Shown one piece after another: positions 7,738 to 11,945 of a DNA stretch of 11,945 nt. How positions within the stretch are numbered: the first letter of the stretch is position 1; each line of letters starts with the position of its first letter. The stretch comes from Methanobacterium sp. (lineage in GTDB: Archaea > Methanobacteriota > Methanobacteria > Methanobacteriales > Methanobacteriaceae): assembly GCA_003151535.1 (NCBI GenBank), contig PLXT01000108.1, forward strand, positions 33,492 through 45,436, written 5' to 3'. Made by a program: the position numbers and the translations under genes. Below the pieces are notes generated by a model. It searched no databases, was not told the origin of the DNA, and was given only the letters and a program-made list of their open reading frames with translations.

Positions 7738-7744
7738 CCCCTCC
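7738..7744 (-). promoter_or_regulatory. Strong ribosome binding site ahead of tfrA
   Basis: The minus strand reads GGAGGGG here, the strongest Shine-Dalgarno match in the minus-strand half of the window. Seven bases after its GGAGG core comes ATT-ATT-GTA in the tfrA frame (first ATT at 7732-7730). Nothing else in range could use it: a TTG at 7728 is out of frame and stops after five codons. The site therefore argues that tfrA translation starts near 7732 rather than at GTG 7654. Confidence 0.55.
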
Positions 7745-7919
7745 AGATTCCTATTTACCATAATAAATTAAAAAATGTAGAAGATTGGAATTTTCATTTT
7801 ATCAACCGGTTTTTTTCTTATTGAAACAATCCAAATATTAATAGTTAGTATAATCCCATTTTAAGCTCAAATATGTTTTTACCCTAAAAATGTACTGGTT
7901 ACATGAATTATCATAATCT

Positions 7920-7979
7920 TAATTTATAATTTCATGAATTAATATTTTTGGAATTGATATTAATTTCTGTTATAAATTA
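7920..7979. repeat. Nested inverted repeat in the tfrA/purC divergent spacer
   Basis: Outer arms TAATTTATAA (7920-7929) and TTATAAATTA (7970-7979) are a perfect 10-bp inverted repeat. Inside them, AATTAATAT (7937-7945) and ATATTAATT (7957-7965) form a perfect 9-bp inverted repeat. The two share nearly the same centre (7949.5 and 7951), giving a hairpin or cruciform with an asymmetric internal loop (7 and 4 bases) and an 11-base apical loop. All the arms are pure A/T, so chance symmetry must be considered, but two concentric perfect repeats are less likely by chance than one. The position suits an operator for the divergent genes. The binding protein is unknown. Confidence 0.45.
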
Positions 7980-8121
7980 TGGAAAGTAAATATCACCAAT
8001 GAAATCAATAATAGATAAAAAGTAAGTATTTTTCAACTAGTAATGCTTAGTATATTTAATAAAGAGGGCATTAAAAAGAATTTATTTCTTACCAAATTTT
8101 TATTTAAGTGTTTAAAGAATT

Positions 8122-8131
8122 TTAGTATATA
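8122..8131 (+). promoter_or_regulatory. purC: Putative TATA box for purC
   Basis: TTAGTATATA resembles the archaeal TATA element and would place transcription start roughly 25 bases downstream, around 8150-8157, giving a leader of about 35 nucleotides before ATG 8189. An A-rich stretch precedes it, as expected for a BRE. This is pattern-based only. Confidence 0.35.
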
Positions 8132-8188
8132 TGATTGTTTACAGATTATAGAAAATTTATTATAAAAAAAATTCAATGGAAGTTTAAA

Positions 8189-8938
8189 ATGAATCTAAAA
8201 ATGGGAAATCTGATATATGCTGGTAAAGCAAAGGATGTATACGAAACAGACGATCCAGAGTCAGTGATTGTCAAATTCAGGGATGATATAACTGCTGGTG
8301 ATGGGGTTAAAACTGAAAACCTCGTTAACAAAGGTTTTTATAATTCAATAATTTCTTCAAAGTTTTTTGAAGTTCTTGAAGAAGCAGGAATAAAAACCCA
8401 ATATATAAAATTAATTAAACCAGGTTATATGCTTTGTAAAAAGCTTCAAATGATACCATTGGAAGTTATCACACGAAACATTGCAGCAGGAAGTCTTTTA
8501 AAAAAGTTCCCATTCAAGAGCAGACAAGAATTAAATCCCCCAATCATACAAATGGACTATAAAAATGATGAATATCACGATCCAATGTTAAATGATTCCA
8601 TTACAATCGCATTGGGTCTTGCAAATCAAGAGCAACTCGACATGATAAGGGATATAACAATAAAAATCAATGAAGTTCTAAAAGATTTTCTTTTGACTAA
8701 AAATATCCTATTTCCTGATTTTAAGATTGAATACGGATTTGATACCCATGGAAACATAGTTTTGGGTGATGAGATAAGTCCAGACACATGTAGATTTTGG
8801 GATTCACAAACAAATGAGGTTTTAGACAAAGACCTTTTCAGAAAGGGTGAATCTGGAGTTATGGATGCTTATGTCGAAGTGGCATCAAGGATACTGACAA
8901 AAGAAGAGCTTAAAAAATGGGATATTGAAAAACTTTGA
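8189..8938 (+). CDS. purC: Phosphoribosylaminoimidazole-succinocarboxamide (SAICAR) synthetase
   Basis: The enzyme joins CAIR and aspartate using ATP to make SAICAR in de novo IMP synthesis. The protein is 249 residues, normal for the short bacterial/archaeal PurC. It has the ATP-binding N-terminal hairpin LIYAGKAKDVYETDD (8-22), the substrate motif IPLEVITRNIAAGS (89-102), the conserved KNDEYHDPML (125-134), the acidic segment DFKIEYGFD (177-185), and GDEISPDTCRFWD (193-205), which binds metal and CAIR. The start at ATG 8189 is chosen because family members begin just before the YxGKAK motif and a weak GGAAG lies 7-11 bases upstream. An ATG at 8201 is an alternative. The open frame extends upstream to a TTG at 8135, but that extension has no family similarity. 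purS follows after 104 bp on the same strand with no T-rich terminator between. Confidence 0.97.
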   Translation: MNLKMGNLIYAGKAKDVYETDDPESVIVKFRDDITAGDGVKTENLVNKGFYNSIISSKFFEVLEEAGIKTQYIKLIKPGYMLCKKLQMIPLEVITRNIAAGSLLKKFPFKSRQELNPPIIQMDYKNDEYHDPMLNDSITIALGLANQEQLDMIRDITIKINEVLKDFLLTKNILFPDFKIEYGFDTHGNIVLGDEISPDTCRFWDSQTNEVLDKDLFRKGESGVMDAYVEVASRILTKEELKKWDIEKL

Positions 8939-8980
8939 ATCTGAAATTTAATTAAAAAAAATATTTTAAAACATAAAATC

Positions 8981-8996
8981 AAAATTACATATAAAT
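8981..8996 (+). promoter_or_regulatory. Possible promoter for purS-purQ
   Basis: The purC-purS gap contains an A-rich stretch followed by ACATATAAAT (about 8987-8996), a fair archaeal BRE/TATA match. Initiation would fall near 9015-9020, leaving a leader of about 25 nucleotides before purS. Since no terminator follows purC, this may be an internal promoter that supplements readthrough. Confidence 0.35.
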
Positions 8997-9042
8997 CAGG
9001 ATAATAAATTTCAATTAATATTCAAAAGGATTGGTGAATAGA

Positions 9043-9297
9043 ATGAAATATGATGCAAAGGTTAAAATAAGTCTGAAAAAAGGTATGTTAAATCCTGAAG
9101 CTGCAACCATACAAAGGGCTCTGGCTTTACTTGATTATCAAGTGGAAAATACAGCCACAGTAGACATTATCAAGTTTTCAATTGAGGGAGCAGACAAAGG
9201 GATAGTAAGAGAAGAAGTTGATGAAATGTGCCAAAGACTACTCTGTAATCCTGTAATTCATGATTACCATATTAAAATATCTCCAAAAGAGGAATAA
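9043..9297 (+). CDS. purS: Phosphoribosylformylglycinamidine synthase subunit PurS
   Basis: PurS is the small subunit of the three-part FGAM synthase (PurL, PurQ, PurS) used by archaea and Gram-positive bacteria. It bridges the glutaminase and synthetase subunits for ammonia transfer in the fourth step of purine synthesis. The protein is 84 residues, typical of the family. It matches the pattern with KVKISLKKGMLNPEAATIQRAL near the N-terminus and MCQRLLCNPVIHDY (about 60-73) near the C-terminus. The start is ATG 9043, preceded by GGTGA (9033-9037) at 5 bases. A TTG at 9031 would place that ribosome binding site inside the gene. purQ starts 3 bases after its stop. Confidence 0.95.
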   Translation: MKYDAKVKISLKKGMLNPEAATIQRALALLDYQVENTATVDIIKFSIEGADKGIVREEVDEMCQRLLCNPVIHDYHIKISPKEE

Positions 9298-9300
9298 AAT

Positions 9301-9951
9301 ATGAAAGTAGGGATAATAAGATTTCCTGGATCCAACTGTGATAGAGATGTTTTCCATGCATTAGAACTGGCAGGTGCTGAACCAGATTATATATGGTGGA
9401 GCAAAAGGGACCTTTCAGATTTTGAAGCAATAGTAATTCCTGGCGGTTTCTCCTATGGAGATTATTTAAGAGCAGGAGCGATAGCAGCAATCACACCAGT
9501 GATTAATGGAATTAAAGACTGTGTTAAAGAAGGTAAACCTGTCCTGGGAATATGTAATGGTGCCCAGATACTTGCAGAGGTTGGACTAGTACCAGGGGTA
9601 TTTACAGAAAACCAGAATGCAAAATTCATATGTGAATGGACAGAACTAAAAGTTGAAACCAGCAGAACACCATTCACAGCCATGTATAAGAAGAATGAAA
9701 TAATAAAAATGCCAATAGCCCATGCAGAAGGCCGTTACTTTACAGAAGACCTTAAAACACTTCAAGACAATGATCAGATCGTGTTATCATTCGAATCAGA
9801 AAATCCAAACGGATCACTAAAATCTATAACGGGTGTATGTGACGAAGAAGGATTAGTATGTGCAGTGATGCCTCATCCAGAAAGGGCTTCAGAAACTATT
9901 TTAGGATCTGATGATGGTTTAAAATTCTTTAAAGGAATTGTTAATTATTGA
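9301..9951 (+). CDS. purQ: Phosphoribosylformylglycinamidine synthase subunit PurQ (glutaminase)
   Basis: PurQ hydrolyses glutamine to supply ammonia to PurL for FGAM formation. The 216-residue class I glutamine amidotransferase shows the N-terminal RFPGSNCDRD motif (7-16), the oxyanion-side PGGFSYGDYLRAGA (47-60), the nucleophile elbow GICNGAQIL with Cys85 (83-91), and the catalytic pair in MPHPER (His192, Glu194). The ribosome binding site GAGG (9289-9292) lies inside the end of purS, 8 bases before ATG, and only 3 bases separate the two genes, so they are surely co-transcribed. purL is not adjacent: the next gene is cobA, so the synthetase subunit must be encoded elsewhere. Confidence 0.98.
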   Translation: MKVGIIRFPGSNCDRDVFHALELAGAEPDYIWWSKRDLSDFEAIVIPGGFSYGDYLRAGAIAAITPVINGIKDCVKEGKPVLGICNGAQILAEVGLVPGVFTENQNAKFICEWTELKVETSRTPFTAMYKKNEIIKMPIAHAEGRYFTEDLKTLQDNDQIVLSFESENPNGSLKSITGVCDEEGLVCAVMPHPERASETILGSDDGLKFFKGIVNY

Positions 9952-10006
9952 TTGATTTAAGAAATGTAATACCCGAACTATTGTAAGAGATATGATAATC
10001 TCAAAA

Positions 10007-10050
10007 TTATAAATAAAAGCATGTTTTAACATTTCATTAACAGTATAAAA
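10007..10050 (+). promoter_or_regulatory. Possible promoter region for cobA-hemD
   Basis: The 167-bp purQ-cobA gap holds two TATA-like stretches: TTATAAATA (10007-10015), preceded by an A-rich BRE-like CAAAA, and AGTATAAAA (10042-10050). They would give leaders of roughly 80 or 50 nucleotides. A weak 5-bp hairpin GAGAT/ATCTC (9987-10002) precedes them but is not followed by a T-run, so it is not a convincing purQ terminator. Confidence 0.3.
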
Positions 10051-10118
10051 ACTTAAAATAGGTTGATTTATCCAAAATTAATTAATTTGATAATAAAAAT
10101 TTCACAGGTGAAAAACAA

Positions 10119-10850
10119 ATGGTTGTATATTTAGTAGGTGCTGGACCCGGAGACCCTGATCTCATCACAGTTAAAGCTATTAAAGCTTTGAATAAAGCTG
10201 ATGTAGTTATATATGATAGACTTGCAAATGAGGAAATATTAGAACATGCTGAAGGTGCTGAACTCATTTATGTTGGGAAAAAGGCTGGTGAACATTACAA
10301 AAAGCAAGATGAAATAAACCAGATCCTAATTGATCATGGACAAAAGCATGATGTTGTTGTCAGGTTAAAGGGAGGGGATCCTTTTGTATTTGGTAGGGGT
10401 GGCGAAGAGATGCTGGCTCTCTTAAATCAGGGCATACCTGTAGAATTCATACCAGGAGTTACTTCGGCTATCGGTGTACCTACATCGGCAGGACTTCCAG
10501 TAACACATAGGGGAGTTGCAACTTCATTAACAGTTGTTACAGGACATGAAGATCCCACAAAACCTAATAAACAAGTTAAATGGGATTTTAAAGCAGACAC
10601 TATCATAATTTTAATGGGTATTGGACTATTGAAAGAAAATACTAGGGAAATAATGAAACATAAAGACCCTAATACTCCTGTTTGTGTGATCGAAAATGGT
10701 ACTATGCCTGATCAGAGGATAATAACTGGGACACTCGAAAATATCACAGAAAAACATATAAATACACCGGCCCTTGTTATTGTAGGTCATGTTGTAAATG
10801 TTTTTAAGGAAGGTTTGCTTAAGAAATCGGATAATAAGAAGGATGAATAA
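10119..10850 (+). CDS. cobA: Uroporphyrinogen-III C-methyltransferase
   Basis: The enzyme adds two methyl groups from S-adenosylmethionine to uroporphyrinogen III, giving precorrin-2, the branch point to cobamides, coenzyme F430 and siroheme. The protein is 243 residues, matching the stand-alone SUMT form rather than the fused CysG. Key motifs are the SAM-binding VYLVGAGPGDPDLITVKA (3-20), YDRL (32-35), VRLKGGDPFVFGRGGEE (81-97), EFIPGVTSAIGVP (109-121) and GLPVTHRG (125-132). ATG 10119 has a clear ribosome binding site AGGTGA (10106-10111) 7 bases upstream. The stop TAA overlaps the ATG of hemD by one base (TAATG), so the two enzymes of consecutive steps are translationally coupled. The C-terminal tail (LLKKSDNKKDE) is charged and unremarkable. 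Confidence 0.96.
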   Translation: MVVYLVGAGPGDPDLITVKAIKALNKADVVIYDRLANEEILEHAEGAELIYVGKKAGEHYKKQDEINQILIDHGQKHDVVVRLKGGDPFVFGRGGEEMLALLNQGIPVEFIPGVTSAIGVPTSAGLPVTHRGVATSLTVVTGHEDPTKPNKQVKWDFKADTIIILMGIGLLKENTREIMKHKDPNTPVCVIENGTMPDQRIITGTLENITEKHINTPALVIVGHVVNVFKEGLLKKSDNKKDE

Positions 10851-11641
10851 TGGAATACAATGAATTTAAGGGGAAAGTGATTGGTATAACTCGCCCAGCT
10901 GAGCGAGTGGATGAAGCTGTTAATATTGTAAAACAGCACGGTGGAACTGCAATAGTTGCACCAACAATTGAACTTCAAATATCAAATAGCCAGTCACTTC
11001 TAAATCTTTGTAAAATGGTTGGAGAACTGGACTGGTTAATATTAACATCACCCACAAGTATAATATCCCTACTTAAGCATTGTAATGATATTAAAGAACG
11101 TTTAAATCCGTTTTGTCAGATTGCTGTTATTGGACCCAGAACAGAAAACTTTTTAGAAGAGCAGGGACTTAAAGCAGATGTGGTTGCCAAGGAATACACC
11201 GCAGAGGGCTTACTTGAAATTTTTAAAGAATTAGAAATTACAGATAAAAAGATTGGTCTTCCAAGAACTTTGGCGGCCCGGAACAAACTTCCTGAAGAGC
11301 TTAAGAAAATGGGTGCTAATGTATTTGTTGCCAAGGCATACAGATCTGGACTTCCCGAAAATAGGGATAAAGTTCAAGCACTAATAACTAATATTATCAA
11401 TAGAGAAGTTGATGCATTAACATTTACAAGTACATTAACAGTTCAAAACTTGTTTGAAATAGTTAAAGAAGAAAACAAAGATGAATTAATCGAAATTCTT
11501 AGAAATGGGGAGGTTATTGTTGTTGCTATTGGTCCCGTGACAGCCAAGCCCCTACAAAAACATGGCATCCCTGTTTTGATACCTGAAGAATATACTGTTG
11601 ATGCCATGCTTGAGATTTTAATGGATAAGTTTAATGAGTGA
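10850..11641 (+). CDS. hemD: Uroporphyrinogen-III synthase
   Basis: HemD cyclises hydroxymethylbilane with inversion of ring D to uroporphyrinogen III, the direct substrate of the CobA encoded just upstream. The 263-residue protein has low sequence conservation, as the family always does, but the two-domain landmarks are present. They are VIGITRPAE (10-18), DWLILTSPTSI (61-71), IAVIGPRTENFLEEQGLKAD (91-110), YTAEGLLE (116-123), the VDALTFTSTLTVQN strand-helix (187-200) and VVAIGPVTAKPLQKHG (224-239). The start overlaps the cobA stop, and AAGGATGA lies just upstream. The position directly after cobA strengthens the assignment. No T-rich terminator is visible after the stop before srp19. Confidence 0.93.
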   Translation: MEYNEFKGKVIGITRPAERVDEAVNIVKQHGGTAIVAPTIELQISNSQSLLNLCKMVGELDWLILTSPTSIISLLKHCNDIKERLNPFCQIAVIGPRTENFLEEQGLKADVVAKEYTAEGLLEIFKELEITDKKIGLPRTLAARNKLPEELKKMGANVFVAKAYRSGLPENRDKVQALITNIINREVDALTFTSTLTVQNLFEIVKEENKDELIEILRNGEVIVVAIGPVTAKPLQKHGIPVLIPEEYTVDAMLEILMDKFNE

Positions 11642-11659
11642 ATGTTTAAAGAAATGAAA

Positions 11660-11683
11660 GTTAATAATATAATATAAAATATA
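11660..11683 (+). promoter_or_regulatory. Possible promoter for srp19
   Basis: The 73-bp hemD-srp19 gap is dominated by an AT-rich stretch containing AATATAAAATATAA, which can serve as an archaeal TATA box. Initiation would fall around 11690-11700, close to the ribosome binding site GGTGA at 11702-11706. A short leader or readthrough from hemD are both possible. Confidence 0.3.
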
Positions 11684-11714
11684 ATTTGGATAAGTTTCCA
11701 AGGTGAGGATGAAT

Positions 11715-11945
11715 ATGAAAGCAATAATATGGCCAGTTTACATCGATTCAAAGAAAACCAAAAATGAGGGAAGGAAAATTCCTCTGGTTGATGCGGTGGA
11801 ATCTCCAAAATTGCGAGAAATTTCCAAAGCAGCGGATAAACTCGGTTTAAATCCAGAAGTAGAAAAAAATAAATCATATTCCAAATCATGGTGGGAAATT
11901 TCTGGAAGGGTAAGTGTTGACAAGAACATGCCCAAGAGGGAGATC
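11715..11945 (+). CDS. srp19: Signal recognition particle 19 kDa subunit SRP19 (partial, 3' end off the window)
   Basis: SRP19 binds the tips of helices 6 and 8 of archaeal 7S RNA and prepares it for SRP54, which targets nascent membrane and secreted proteins. The first 77 codons are present. They read MKAIIWPVYIDSKKT, then EGRKIP (18-23), AVESPKLREI (27-36), KAADKLGLNPEVE (38-50), KSYSKSWWEISGRVSV (53-68) and DKNMPKREI at the edge. These are the hallmarks of the family: the IWPxYIDSKKTxxEGR RNA-binding loop, the AVExPKxxEI helix and the (P/S)(R/K)SWWxxGRVxV segment. SRP19 occurs in archaea and eukaryotes but not bacteria, so it fixes the domain of the organism. ATG 11715 is preferred over ATG 11709 because the ribosome binding site GGTGA (11702-11706) is 8 bases away rather than 2. 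Only the last part of the protein should be missing. Confidence 0.95.
   Translation, partial: MKAIIWPVYIDSKKTKNEGRKIPLVDAVESPKLREISKAADKLGLNPEVEKNKSYSKSWWEISGRVSVDKNMPKREI

Larger units (their letters stand above)
7745..8188. other. Divergent intergenic region between tfrA and purC
   Basis: This stretch of about 440 bp separates the leftward tfr operon from the rightward purine genes and must hold both promoters. The features seen are a nested inverted repeat at 7920-7979, a TATA-like box near 8122-8131 for purC, and an 8-bp palindrome AACCGGTT at 7804-7811 on the tfr side. No clear TATA box was recognised for tfrA. A 40-codon open frame at 8043-8165 lacks a ribosome binding site and is not called. 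No tRNA or other RNA gene was seen. Confidence 0.5.

Noticed and set aside
8043..8165. A 40-codon plus-strand open frame upstream of purC (begins MLSIFNKEG)
   Set aside because: There is no ribosome binding site before its ATG, it is low-complexity and AT-driven, and it covers the likely purC promoter. No family resemblance was recognised.
8135..8188. An N-terminal extension of purC from a TTG at 8135
   Set aside because: The extra 18 residues (MFTDYRKFI...) have no counterpart in PurC proteins, there is no ribosome binding site, and the TATA-like box lies just upstream, so transcription probably begins within it.
9987..10002. A small hairpin GAGAT/ATCTC after purQ as a terminator
   Set aside because: The stem is only 5 bp and no T-run follows; archaeal terminators depend on the T-run.

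Overview
The window looks like chromosomal DNA from a mesophilic methanogenic archaeon, most likely Methanobacterium or a close relative in the Methanobacteriales. The reasons are an archaeal SRP19 gene, AT-rich spacers with archaeal TATA-like boxes and oligo-T terminators, GGTGA-type ribosome binding sites, archaeal-type purC/purS/purQ genes, and a cobA-hemD pair of the kind that feeds tetrapyrrole (cobamide, F430) synthesis. The genus is an inference from gene content. No mobile element, CRISPR array, tRNA or rRNA was seen.

Minus strand (left, about 1-7.75 kb). At the left edge is the start of a secreted or membrane-anchored protein of unknown function. Next is glmS, which makes glucosamine-6-phosphate and stands as its own unit, bounded by oligo-T tracts. 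A four-gene operon follows, transcribed leftward from about 7.73 kb. It encodes a fumarate reductase/succinate dehydrogenase flavoprotein (TfrA/SdhA type), its three-cluster iron-sulfur partner (SdhB type), an aspartase/fumarase-superfamily lyase that looks more like aspartase, and a rubredoxin domain fused to an FMN-dependent alpha-hydroxy-acid-dehydrogenase-like barrel. The first three genes overlap by one base at each junction (TAATG, TGATG), and the fourth follows after 40 bp.

Divergent spacer (about 7.75-8.19 kb). It holds no convincing gene, but contains a 60-bp nested inverted repeat and a TATA-like box for the rightward genes.

Plus strand (right, 8.19 kb to the end). Purine genes purC, purS and purQ come first (SAICAR synthetase and two subunits of FGAM synthase; purL is not in the window). 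Then come cobA and hemD, overlapping by one base, which convert hydroxymethylbilane to uroporphyrinogen III and on to precorrin-2. The window ends inside srp19, the archaeal signal recognition particle 19-kDa subunit.

The part most worth attention is the fumarate operon. It could supply fumarate (from aspartate or malate) and reduce it to succinate for the incomplete reductive TCA branch used by methanogens. Its iron-sulfur subunit lacks the HdrB-like cysteine-rich (CCG) domain of the classical thiol:fumarate reductase TfrB, and no membrane anchor gene is present, so the electron donor is open. The rubredoxin-FMN protein is a candidate partner. The flavoprotein gene also has no standard start codon behind its strong ribosome binding site.
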